Below are positions 1 to 5,865 of a stretch of DNA of 8,086 bases, piece after piece. Under the pieces are notes generated by a model. That model had not been told where the DNA came from. It searched no databases and worked only from the letters and a program-made list of their open reading frames with translations. The stretch is from Frankiales bacterium (GTDB taxonomy: Bacteria > Actinomycetota > Actinomycetes > Mycobacteriales > SCTD01). Location of the stretch: NCBI GenBank assembly GCA_025464915.1, contig JAODNF010000467.1, positions 1-8,086 of the forward strand. Reading direction: 5' to 3'. A program made the position numbers and the translations under genes. Within the stretch, counting starts at the first letter, position 1. Each line of letters begins with the position of its first letter.

Positions 1-338
1 GCGTCGACGAACACCAGGACGTCGCCGGTCGCCGCGTCGGCCAGCTGCTGGCACGCCCACGGCTTGCCCAGCCAGCCCCGCGGCAGCGGCTGCCCGTCGA
101 GCACCGTGAACCCCTGGGCGCGGACGAGATCGGCTGTCCCGTCGGAGGAGTGGTCATCGAGCACCAGCACCTCGACGTCCCGGGGGAGCGTCCGCAGCAG
201 CGGTGCGATCCGGTGGGCCTCGTCTCGGGCGGGTACGAGGACGCTCACCGGCCCCTCGAACGGCACCTCGTCGCGTCGCCACCGGTTCACCGCGGCGTGC
301 AAGGACAGCAGCGACACGAGCCAGGCGATCAGGCGCAC
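1..338 (-). CDS. Family 2 glycosyltransferase, carotenoid-type (partial, N-terminal 112 residues)
   Basis: Probably transfers a sugar to a hydroxylated carotenoid at the inner membrane face; the role is inferred from family and context. The visible part opens with a hydrophobic segment (residues 3-16), then VSVLVPARDE (31-40), the nucleotide-sugar motif DDHSSDGT (61-68), the GWLGKPWAC stretch (88-96) seen in carotenoid and hopanoid type GT2 enzymes, and FVDA at the edge, where the DxD metal-binding motif should begin. The GTG start at 338 overlaps the last 10 bases of the CruF-like gene, indicating translational coupling; no other start fits. The C-terminal part lies beyond the left edge. GT2 membership is near certain; the substrate is inferred from the adjacent cruF-like gene. 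Confidence 0.88.
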   Translation of the reverse strand, partial: MRLIAWLVSLLSLHAAVNRWRRDEVPFEGPVSVLVPARDEAHRIAPLLRTLPRDVEVLVLDDHSSDGTADLVRAQGFTVLDGQPLPRGWLGKPWACQQLADAATGDVLVFVD

Positions 339-1012
339 AGTCGCCTCACCAGCGGGACCCCCACCAGGCCCATGCCCACGAACCCGGCCGCCGCCGTTCC
401 TGGCCGGCCGAAGAACGCGGCGTTGGCCAGGGTCGAGCCGAGCCAGGTCCACAGGAACAGCGCGACCGGCACGGCGGTCAACGGCGGTCGCCAGGACAGC
501 CGGCTCAGCACGGCCATGAGGGCGCCCGCGGTGAGCAGCCAGCCCAGGTAGTTGGAGACGGGCACGCTTCCGCCGGCGAAGTGCCAGTGGTGCGCCGCGA
601 CCATCTGCGGGTCGAGGAACAGGTCCCACGCGGCGAGTCCGACGGTTCCGGCCAGCCACGGGCGTCCGAGCAGCTGGCCGACGACGAGCGCGGGGTAGGC
701 GAACATCGCCCAGGCCAGCGGCACGACGAGGGGCACCTGGAAGGCCGAGGGCCCGAGCCCGCCGTCGTACCCGTAGTCCCCGAAAGGGAAGCCGGTGCGG
801 ACGCCGAGCGCCTCGACCGCGAGGCTGACCGGGACGACGACGACCAGGAAGCGAGCGGCCCAGTACGGTCCCTGCGCCTGGACCGCGTGGACCACTGAGG
901 CCGCGAGGAAGACCAGGACGGTGACGACCGTCAGCCGGTCGCGTGCCGTGCCGGCGGTGAGCGGGTAGGCGATCTCGAGCGCGATCGTCAGCGCTGCGAG
1001 GAGGGCCGGCAC
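329..1012 (-). CDS. cruF: CruF-type carotenoid biosynthesis protein (carotenoid 1,2-hydratase family, DUF422)
   Basis: Integral membrane protein of 227 residues. Family members such as bisanhydrobacterioruberin hydratase and gamma-carotene 1',2'-hydratase add water to the terminal double bond of an acyclic carotenoid end, creating the hydroxyl that a glycosyltransferase can use. Family signatures seen: EALGVRTGFPFGDYGY (67-82), PLAWAMFAYPAL (98-109), AAWDLFLDPQMV (127-138) and NYLGWLL (154-160), with several hydrophobic segments between them. The start is taken as GTG at 1012, with AGGG eight bases upstream; the open frame extends further but becomes Pro/Arg-rich shadow of the 65-residue gene. 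It begins 17 bases after that gene's stop and overlaps the glycosyltransferase by 10 bases, so all three probably share one mRNA. The exact substrate is not visible from sequence. Confidence 0.9.
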   Translation of the reverse strand: MPALLAALTIALEIAYPLTAGTARDRLTVVTVLVFLAASVVHAVQAQGPYWAARFLVVVVPVSLAVEALGVRTGFPFGDYGYDGGLGPSAFQVPLVVPLAWAMFAYPALVVGQLLGRPWLAGTVGLAAWDLFLDPQMVAAHHWHFAGGSVPVSNYLGWLLTAGALMAVLSRLSWRPPLTAVPVALFLWTWLGSTLANAAFFGRPGTAAAGFVGMGLVGVPLVRRLCA

Positions 1013-1029
1013 GCCGCCGACCCTAGGGG

Positions 1030-1227
1030 CTAGAGGCGGCGGGCCTGCGCGAGCAGGTCGATGTGCTCGTTGGGGCCGGCGAAGCGGACCGCGCGCTCGA
1101 ACGCGCGGCGCTGGCGGGCCTTCGCGAGGCGCGTGCTTAAGGCGCCGAGGAAGCCGGGGACGGCAACGGTGACCGGGGGGAGGTCGCTGACCAGGACAGG
1201 CCCGGTCTCGAACGAGATGGTGCTCAT
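1030..1227 (-). CDS. Small protein of unknown function, 65 residues, first gene of the cruF unit
   Basis: Not recognised. It has a strong ribosome binding site (AAGGAG five bases before the ATG) and a position directly ahead of cruF, which argue that it is real. The N-terminal third is uncharged and hydrophobic (VLVSDLPPVTVAVPGFLGAL, 12-31) without a clear transmembrane span. The C-terminal half is a basic probable helix (RLAKARQRRAFERAV, 33-47) followed by GPNEHIDLLAQARRL to the end. There is no cysteine. The basic, helix-forming C-terminus is loosely reminiscent of small DUF1127-like proteins, but I would not assign it. A role in carotenoid synthesis is suggested only by gene order. A near-perfect palindrome lies 31 bases upstream of its start. 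Confidence 0.72.
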   Translation of the reverse strand: MSTISFETGPVLVSDLPPVTVAVPGFLGALSTRLAKARQRRAFERAVRFAGPNEHIDLLAQARRL

Positions 1228-1257
1228 GGTGGGCTCCTTCCAGAGCTTGCACCCCTA

Positions 1258-1280
1258 CTTTCGGCACCCGGTGCCTAAAG
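1258..1280. promoter_or_regulatory. 23-bp near-perfect palindrome, candidate operator upstream of the 65-residue gene/cruF unit
   Basis: The plus strand reads CTTTC-GGCACC-C-GGTGCC-TAAAG. The two 11-base arms around a central C match at every position but one (C1262 against T1276). It sits in the 83-bp gap between the stop of the 148-residue gene (1311) and the ATG at 1227. The symmetry, odd centre and position suit a repressor or activator site for the cruF unit. It could also form a hairpin ending the upstream transcript, but there is no U-run and a perfect stem would leave a one-base loop. I recognise no specific regulator. The rest of the gap holds only the ribosome binding site. Confidence 0.5.
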
Positions 1281-1310
1281 GTCCACCTGGAGCGGTGTGA
1301 TCCTGCGCAC

Positions 1311-1757
1311 TCAGCCGGTGCGGACCCGTTTCCGCAGCAGCGCGACCGCGTCGCGCAGCGCGGCGCGCACCCGCGGGACGTGCGTGGCGAACCAGGCGGG
1401 TGCCTCCTCGACGAGGTCGTCGTAGGCCTCGCCGAGCTCCTCGCCGCCGAGGGCGTGGCTCGCGACGGGGTCGTCGATGAGCAGGTGCCACAAGCCGGAG
1501 ACCTCGCCCGGGTCGGGCTCCGTCCCGTCGCCGGTGAGCCAGCCCTCGAGGGTCAGGTCGATCTCGTCGGGCAGGTCGTCGAGCAGGTCCAGCCCGTGCT
1601 CCTGCGCGTGGTGCTCGAGGCCGGCGCGGGTGCCGAACAGCAGCAGGTCGCCGTTCTCCCGCAGCAGCAGGTCGGTCTCGGTCTCGTCGTCGACGAGCCA
1701 CCCGGCGTGCCAGGTCCGGTCGCCGTCCACGAGCAGCACCTCGAAGAGGTCAGCCAC
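1311..1757 (-). CDS. Acidic protein of unknown function, 148 residues
   Basis: Not recognised. The start is GTG at 1757 with GGAG eight bases upstream, overlapping the FAD oxidoreductase stop by 8 bases; the frame stays open upstream but that part is oxidoreductase coding sequence. The protein is strongly acidic, without signal peptide or membrane segment. Visible blocks are an N-terminal beta-rich part (MADLFEVLLVDGDRTWHAGW, 1-20), LLFGTRAGLEHHAQEHGLDL, EGWLTGDG, EVSGLWHLLIDDP and EELGEAYDDLVEEAPAWF, ending in a short basic helix (RAALRDAVALLRKRVRTG). There are no cysteines, hence no iron-sulfur or Cys-metal site. It looks cytosolic and binding-type rather than a recognisable enzyme. It is translationally coupled to the carotenoid-type oxidoreductase, so it is likely co-produced with it. 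Confidence 0.78.
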   Translation of the reverse strand: MADLFEVLLVDGDRTWHAGWLVDDETETDLLLRENGDLLLFGTRAGLEHHAQEHGLDLLDDLPDEIDLTLEGWLTGDGTEPDPGEVSGLWHLLIDDPVASHALGGEELGEAYDDLVEEAPAWFATHVPRVRAALRDAVALLRKRVRTG

Positions 1758-3234
1758 GTCTGCGTCTCCTGTCCTTGAGGACCAGCTGGGCGACGGTCCT
1801 GCCCGAAGCACCGAACACCCCGCCACCCGGGTGTGTCGAGGCGCCGCACAGGTAGAGCCCGTCCGAGATGCGGTGACCGGCGAGCTCAGGGAGCGGCCGC
1901 CAGGCGAACATCTGGTCCAGCCCCATCTCCAGGTGCATCACCTGGCCGTTCAGCAGCCCCAGCTCGCGCTCCAGGTCGACGGGTGTCTGGACGTGCATGT
2001 GCTCGACGCTGCCGGCGAAGCCGGGGGCGACCCGGTCGACCGCGGCCACGAGCTTCTCGCCCTCCCGCTCGCGGATGTCCTCCCACCGCTCGTGCTTCAG
2101 CGCGTACGGGTGCCACTGGCCCCACACCGTCACGTTGTGCCTGCCGGGCGGGGCGAGGGTGTCGTCGAACGCGCTGAACGTCATCGCCAGGGCCGGCGGG
2201 TCCTCGGGCACCAGCCCGGCGCCGTACTGGCCGAACGCGAGCCTGAGCTGCTCGCGCGAGTGGGCCAGGAGCTGCAGCGAGCGGTAGGTCTCGGGGCGCG
2301 GGTAGGCAGGCAGGGCGCGGGTCGCGAGGCGCACCACGATCCCGATCCCGTTGCCGACCCGCACCGTGCGCCGCGCGCGCTCGAGCCTCGGGTCGCCGGC
2401 CAGCTCCAGGATCGTCAGGACGTGGCAGGCCCCGACGACGACGTCCGCCGGGTGGAACTCCTCAGCTGTCCGGACCCCGGTGCGCTCGATCCTGGTCGCG
2501 CCGTGACCGAGCAGCACCCGGCCGCCGTAGGACTCCAGCCGCTGTCGAAGGGCTTCGCTCAGGGCGCCGCTGCCGCCCACGGGGTGCCCGGGGGCCAGCC
2601 GGTGCATGACGGTGTTCCACCCGACCAGGTCGGCGGTCGCGGGCTCGTGCGTCGGCGGTCCGGACTGGCTGCCCATCCAGGCGAGGGCCGTCTTGAGCCG
2701 TTCGTCGTCGAAGAGGCTGTCGAGCAGCGAGTCGGCGCTCGTCAGGAACTGCCGCGCGAGCTCGATGCCGGGCAGCCCGGTGCCCCTTCCCGCGCCCCAG
2801 ATCGCCTTGCCCAGCCGGCCGGGTGTCGGGGCGCCCTGGAAGGCGTCGAACACCTTGCTGTTGCGCTGGCCCCAGTCGAGCGCGAAGACGCGGTAGGCGT
2901 CGGCATCCCTTGTGCCGCAGGCGCTCTCGATGCTCGTGCAGGTCCTGTCGAGGTCCACGTGGAAGGTGATGTCGCCGTACGGGGTCCAGCCCCAGGGGTC
3001 GAGGTCCTGGTAGGTGAGGTCGAGCGCGAGGTCCTCGACGATGCCGGTGTGGCGGATCATGACGTGGGCGCTCGACCCACGGTCGACGCGGTAGCCGGGC
3101 CAGCGCTCGACCGTGCTGACGGCGCCGCCGACGACGGTGTCGCGCTCGAGGACCGTGACCTGCACCCCGGCGCGCGCGAGGTAGCAGGCGGCGACCAGGC
3201 CGTTGTGGCCGGCGCCCACGACGACCGCTCTCAC
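1750..3234 (-). CDS. FAD-dependent oxidoreductase of the CrtO / PYROXD2 / phytoene desaturase superfamily (COG1233)
   Basis: 494-residue flavoprotein. The N-terminal dinucleotide-binding fold shows GAGHNG (7-12) and the ribose-binding acidic residue in TVLERD (27-32). Next comes GGAVSTVERWPGYRVD (36-51), typical of carotenoid desaturases and ketolases. The C-terminal part contains NGQVMHLEMGLDQMFAWRPL (429-448) and the FAD signature LYLCGASTHPGGGVFGASGR (460-479). The combination of a GAGHNGL start with the LDQM...RPLPE...THPGG end resembles CrtO beta-carotene ketolases and PYROXD2-like proteins more than CrtI. It probably desaturates or oxidises a carotenoid, given the neighbours, but the reaction is inferred. 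The GTG start at 3234 overlaps the acetyltransferase stop (GTGA), and the stop overlaps the next gene by 8 bases. The region around residues 248-265 is slightly shorter than usual. Confidence 0.88.
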   Translation of the reverse strand: MRAVVVGAGHNGLVAACYLARAGVQVTVLERDTVVGGAVSTVERWPGYRVDRGSSAHVMIRHTGIVEDLALDLTYQDLDPWGWTPYGDITFHVDLDRTCTSIESACGTRDADAYRVFALDWGQRNSKVFDAFQGAPTPGRLGKAIWGAGRGTGLPGIELARQFLTSADSLLDSLFDDERLKTALAWMGSQSGPPTHEPATADLVGWNTVMHRLAPGHPVGGSGALSEALRQRLESYGGRVLLGHGATRIERTGVRTAEEFHPADVVVGACHVLTILELAGDPRLERARRTVRVGNGIGIVVRLATRALPAYPRPETYRSLQLLAHSREQLRLAFGQYGAGLVPEDPPALAMTFSAFDDTLAPPGRHNVTVWGQWHPYALKHERWEDIREREGEKLVAAVDRVAPGFAGSVEHMHVQTPVDLERELGLLNGQVMHLEMGLDQMFAWRPLPELAGHRISDGLYLCGASTHPGGGVFGASGRTVAQLVLKDRRRRRG

Positions 3235-3749
3235 AGGGCGAGGCCGAGAACCGCGAAGCTCCGAGGGTCGCCGGGGAAGCGCAGGTCGCGGACCAGGTCG
3301 ACCCAGCCGCCGTCCCGGTAGAACGTGCGCGCCCTCGTCTCCGCATCGGGGGTGGTGAGCACGGCCGTCAGCGCGCGGGTCTGCGACAGCAGCCGCACCA
3401 GCAGGTCGCGCCCGATGCCCTGCTGCTGGAACGCCGGGCGGACGTGCAGCTCGCAGACCTCGAACGCGTCCCGCAGCCACTCCTGCGCGAGCCGCGGTCC
3501 CATCGCCGCGCGCACGTGGTCGTGCCACCACTGGCCGGGCGCACCCTGGTAGCCGTAGGCGATGCCGATGAGCCGTTCCTCGTCGAGCGCGGCGACGGCC
3601 AGCAGGCCCGGCCGGTCCAGGTGAGCGGCGAGCACCGACCGTCGGGACCGGGCAGCTCCGCGGGAGACCTGCATCGCCTCGGCGTAGACCTCGAGGACGT
3701 CGTCGGCGTGCGCGGCGAGCTCGTCCCGCGTCCAGGTCGTGAGGGTCAT
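3231..3749 (-). CDS. GNAT-family N-acetyltransferase in the carotenoid operon
   Basis: 172-residue acyltransferase of the GNAT fold. The acetyl-CoA binding motif is ELHVRPAFQQQGIGRDLLVR (100-119), with the (Q/R)xxGx(G/A) core at QQQGIG (108-113). The final strand-helix pair is TTPDAETRARTFYRDGGWVD (132-151), as usual for the family. An unusual WWHDHVRAAMG stretch (74-84) sits in the substrate-facing region. The ATG at 3749 overlaps the upstream CrtA-like stop (ATGA), and its own stop overlaps the FAD oxidoreductase start, so it is embedded in the middle of a tightly coupled operon. The acceptor is unknown. Pathway involvement (acetylating an intermediate or a protein) is inferred from coupling only; GNAT genes are often unrelated passengers. 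Confidence 0.88.
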   Translation of the reverse strand: MTLTTWTRDELAAHADDVLEVYAEAMQVSRGAARSRRSVLAAHLDRPGLLAVAALDEERLIGIAYGYQGAPGQWWHDHVRAAMGPRLAQEWLRDAFEVCELHVRPAFQQQGIGRDLLVRLLSQTRALTAVLTTPDAETRARTFYRDGGWVDLVRDLRFPGDPRSFAVLGLAL

Positions 3750-4381
3750 GCGAGCGGGTCCCGCCCGTCCAGCGTCCCCGTGCTCGCCTCCACGGCGAAC
3801 CGCGCGAACAGCTCTTCGGCGTACCACTTCTCCTCCGGAGTCCGAGCGATCACGTCCTTGTGCGCACCTGCGTGCGCGAACGCGCGCAGCTGCTCGGGGG
3901 AGTCCCAGACGCTGAACGTCCCCTGCAGCCCTATCGGCGCCTCGCCGACAGCGAGGGACACCCGAACGCCGGGCGCGCCGTCGAGCGAACGGGTGACGTC
4001 CGGCACCGCTGACCAGAAGCGGGCCGCCCGCGAGGGCCGCAACCGGGCCCGGGTCAGCACTGCCGTCGTACCGGGGTGCTCGCCCGAGGGATCCCCGAAG
4101 GGGTCCTGACGGGACCACTGGCCGCGGCTGCGCAGGGGTCGCAGGTCGACGCGCCAGCACTCGGTGGCGTAGCCCAGCGGCAGGTCGTCCGGCCGCTTCG
4201 ACCAGGTGCTGAGGCGGGCCCAGCGCGTGAGGTCGGCCTGGTGCGGGAGGAAGCCGCGCCCGGTGCCCAGCGCCTTGCTGAAGAGCATGCCCGGCTGCCG
4301 CCGCCGGGTGTCGCGCAACACCTGCGGCACGCGGGCGAGCGGCACCCGCCACACGTGCAGCGTGACGACGGCCGGATCCAT
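3746..4381 (-). CDS. CrtA-like (spheroidene monooxygenase family) carotenoid oxygenase
   Basis: 211 residues, close in length to bacterial CrtA, which introduces keto groups into acyclic carotenoids such as spheroidene using O2. Family-like blocks: VTLHVWRV (6-13), MLFSKALGTGRGF (32-44), LSTW (57-60), AVLTRARLRP (107-116), RFWSAVP (121-127), VGEAPIGLQGTFSVW (145-159) and KWYAEELFARF (185-195). Histidines at 170 and 174 lie in the conserved C-terminal third. The start is taken as ATG at 4381, with AAGGG eight bases upstream; an in-frame GTG at 4390 with GAGG upstream is a good alternative and adds three residues. It heads the operon, and its start codon overlaps that of cysH on the other strand. 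Family membership is fairly firm; the exact carotenoid substrate is inferred. Confidence 0.85.
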   Translation of the reverse strand: MDPAVVTLHVWRVPLARVPQVLRDTRRRQPGMLFSKALGTGRGFLPHQADLTRWARLSTWSKRPDDLPLGYATECWRVDLRPLRSRGQWSRQDPFGDPSGEHPGTTAVLTRARLRPSRAARFWSAVPDVTRSLDGAPGVRVSLAVGEAPIGLQGTFSVWDSPEQLRAFAHAGAHKDVIARTPEEKWYAEELFARFAVEASTGTLDGRDPLA

Positions 4382-5099
4382 GGGAATCACCCTTTCACCT
4401 CACTGGTTGGATGAAGGTGTGGACCTGAAGACGGTGGCCGAGCAGGCCGCCCGCGACCTCGAGGGCAAGAGCCCGCAGGAGGTCCTGCGCTGGGCCGCTG
4501 ACACCTTCGGGGACCGGTTCTGCCTGTCCTCCTCCATGGGGGACGCGGTCATGCCGTCGCTGGCCGCGAGCGTCAAGCCGGGGATCGACGTGATCTTCCT
4601 GGACACCGGCTACCACTTCCCGGAGACCATCGGCACCCGTGACGCCGTGGACTTCGTCTACGACGTCAACGTGCGCACCGTGCTGCCGCTGCTCACCGTG
4701 ACCCAGCAGGACGAGGCCGAGGGCAAGGACCTGTGGCGCACCGACCCGGACCGCTGCTGCGCGCTGCGCAAGGTCGAGCCGCTCGGTCGCGCCCTGGAGG
4801 ACTACGACGCCTATGCGTCCGGCGTGCGCCGCGACGAGTCGCCCTCGCGTGCCGACACCCCCGTCGTCCAGTGGGACGCCAAGCGCGAGATGGTGAAGGT
4901 CAACCCGATCGCCGCCTGGACGCAGGCCGACGTCGACGCCTACATCGAGCAGAACGAGATCCTCGTCAACCCGCTCGTGGAGGACGGCTACCCGTCGATC
5001 GGCTGCCGCCCCTGCACGTTCCGCGTCGCACCCGGTGAGGACCCTCGCTCGGGCCGGTGGAAGGGCTCCCAGAAGTCCGAGTGCGGCCTGCACGTCTGA
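4380..5099 (+). CDS. cysH: Adenylylsulfate (APS) reductase, thioredoxin-dependent, [4Fe-4S] type
   Basis: 239-residue cytosolic enzyme that reduces APS to sulfite and AMP with thioredoxin as electron donor. The PP-loop-like phosphate-binding stretch is LSSSMGDAV (49-57), followed by FLDTGYHFPET (73-83) and SGVRRDESPSRADTPVVQWD (147-166). The four iron-sulfur ligands that separate APS from PAPS reductases are present: CC at 126-127 and C209-x-x-C212. The catalytic cysteine is C235 in the C-terminal ECGLH. The start is uncertain. ATG 4380 gives the usual length but has only a weak GGA upstream. GTG 4419 (226 residues) lies six bases after TTGGAT, a possible -10 box, and could be leaderless. No leader peptide like those before sir and cysC was found upstream. 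It converges on the acetyltransferase gene 48 bases away. Confidence 0.95.
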   Translation: MGITLSPHWLDEGVDLKTVAEQAARDLEGKSPQEVLRWAADTFGDRFCLSSSMGDAVMPSLAASVKPGIDVIFLDTGYHFPETIGTRDAVDFVYDVNVRTVLPLLTVTQQDEAEGKDLWRTDPDRCCALRKVEPLGRALEDYDAYASGVRRDESPSRADTPVVQWDAKREMVKVNPIAAWTQADVDAYIEQNEILVNPLVEDGYPSIGCRPCTFRVAPGEDPRSGRWKGSQKSECGLHV

Positions 5100-5103
5100 C
5101 CTT

Positions 5104-5148
5104 GCGTCCGCTCGAGACGAGCCCGGCAGTGTCCGGGTGAGCGGACGT
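5104..5148. terminator. Bidirectional terminator-like hairpin between cysH and the acetyltransferase gene
   Basis: Nested inverted repeat filling the 48-bp convergent gap. The outer stem is CGTCCGCTC (5105-5113) with GAGCGGACG (5139-5147), nine perfect pairs, extended by a G-T pair. The inner stem is CCCGG (5122-5126) with CCGGG (5133-5137) around CAGTGT. It has no T-run, as is common in high-GC actinobacteria. Position between two gene ends supports termination for both strands. The outer stem sequence recurs in the hairpin at 5654-5704. Confidence 0.72.
5130..5147 (-). repeat. Left copy of 18-bp inverted repeat flanking the acetyltransferase gene
   Basis: The plus strand reads TGTCCGGGTGAGCGGACG. 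Its reverse complement matches 5658-5675 in 17 of 18 positions. This copy is the right half of the terminator-like hairpin at 5104-5148. Confidence 0.7.
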
Positions 5149-5651
5149 CAGGGCGTGCGGTAGAGCACGTGGCGGCGCAGCGGGCTGTCGGCGGGCACCC
5201 GCGGGTGGTCGAACTCGCCGTCACGGCGCATCCCGAGGCGCTCCATCACGCGCCACGATGGCTCGTTGAGCACAGCCGTGAAGCTGACCACCTCCGGGGC
5301 GTGGAGGAAGCCGACCGAGAGCGCAGCCCTGGCGGCCTCGGTCGCGTACCCGCGGCCCCAGAAGGCCTTGTCGAACCGCCAGCCGATCTCCAGCGCGGGC
5401 GAGAACGCGAAGCCCTCCGCCCAGCAGACCCCGGTGAAGCCGGCGAAGACCCCGTCGACCTCAACGGCCCACAGGCCGTAGCCGAGGGCGTCGATGTGCG
5501 CCGCGAACCGGTCGACCTGCACGTCGGACTCCTCGCGGGTGAACGTCCTCGGGAAGTACCGCATCGTCTCGGGGTCGGCGTTGAGCGCGGCGAACGGCTC
5601 GCGGTCGCTGTCCCGCCACTGCCGCAGGACCAACCGCCCGATGCTGATCAC
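5148..5651 (-). CDS. GNAT acetyltransferase, RimJ/RimL-like
   Basis: 167 residues with the RimJ/RimL-type GNAT layout: RLVLRQWRDSDREPFAALNA (6-25), DPETMRYFPR (26-35), the acetyl-CoA motif FWGRGYATEAARA (97-109) and the C-terminal NEPSWRVMERLGMRRDGEFD (129-148). Family members acetylate protein N-termini, amino acids or small molecules; the acceptor here is unknown. The GTG start at 5651 leaves the full family N-terminus. However, the only upstream Shine-Dalgarno-like bases (GGA) lie inside the stem of the hairpin at 5654-5704, so translation may be poor or depend on unfolding. It is flanked by inverted 18-bp copies (5130-5147 and 5658-5675) and separates sir from cysH, so it looks like an insertion into a sulfur locus. 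No functional link to sulfur is visible. Confidence 0.9.
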   Translation of the reverse strand: MISIGRLVLRQWRDSDREPFAALNADPETMRYFPRTFTREESDVQVDRFAAHIDALGYGLWAVEVDGVFAGFTGVCWAEGFAFSPALEIGWRFDKAFWGRGYATEAARAALSVGFLHAPEVVSFTAVLNEPSWRVMERLGMRRDGEFDHPRVPADSPLRRHVLYRTP

Positions 5652-5653
5652 GC

Positions 5654-5704
5654 CGTGCGTCCGCTCACCTGGACATCCTCACGCTGCGGCGGGGCGGACG
5701 CACG
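5654..5704 (-). terminator. Strong hairpin after the sir/zinc-ribbon genes, ending just before the acetyltransferase start
   Basis: Perfect 11-bp inverted repeat: CGTGCGTCCGC (5654-5664) with GCGGACGCACG (5694-5704), 29-base loop. It lies 5 bases past the zinc-ribbon stop (5710) and 2 bases before the acetyltransferase GTG (5651). It is a likely terminator for the sir unit, and it also covers the acetyltransferase ribosome binding region. Lack of a U-run is usual for this GC content. Confidence 0.65.
5658..5675 (+). repeat. Right copy of 18-bp inverted repeat flanking the acetyltransferase gene
   Basis: The sequence CGTCCGCTCACCTGGACA is the inverted counterpart of 5130-5147, with one mismatch (T5670). 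It overlaps the left arm of the hairpin at 5654-5704. The pair encloses exactly the acetyltransferase gene. Confidence 0.7.
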
Positions 5705-5709
5705 CGCGG

Positions 5710-5865
5710 TCACTCGCGTCCGGTCATGCCCTTGTAGCGGACCTCGAAGACCCGCAGGCACGACTCGCACTTCCACTGCGCGTGCTCGGTGAGCTCGCCC
5801 CAGGGGACGAGCTCCTCCTCGCCGCAGTACGGGCAGTACTGGGGTGCTGCCCGCTGCGAGGTCAC
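5710..5865 (-). CDS. Small zinc-ribbon protein coupled to sulfite reductase, 51 residues
   Basis: Two CxxC pairs, YCPYCG (C11, C14) and KCESC (C33, C36), spaced as in rubredoxin-like or zinc-ribbon knuckles, and little else beyond a short aromatic C-terminus (RVFEVRYKG). The GTG start at 5865 overlaps the sir stop codon (GTGA), a classic translational coupling, so one copy is probably made per pass of sir translation. From memory, a small protein is encoded at the same place between sir and cysH in Streptomyces (around SCO6101). Its function is unknown to me. Possibilities are iron or zinc binding, electron transfer or assembly of the sulfite reductase, all inference. It is too short for many gene finders but well supported by motif, overlap and position. 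Confidence 0.87.
   Translation of the reverse strand: MTSQRAAPQYCPYCGEEELVPWGELTEHAQWKCESCLRVFEVRYKGMTGRE

Noticed and set aside
64..898. Three plus-strand frames over the glycosyltransferase and cruF genes
   Set aside because: Low-complexity Arg/Pro/Ala shadows opposite genes with strong family motifs.
1477..3321. Long plus-strand open frame (614 codons)
   Set aside because: It lies antisense to the FAD oxidoreductase and acidic protein genes, has no family motifs, and reflects the lack of stops in high-GC shadow frames.
2462..3346. Minus-strand 294-codon frame inside the FAD oxidoreductase
   Set aside because: Arg-rich composition without motifs; the overlapping frame carries the FAD signatures.
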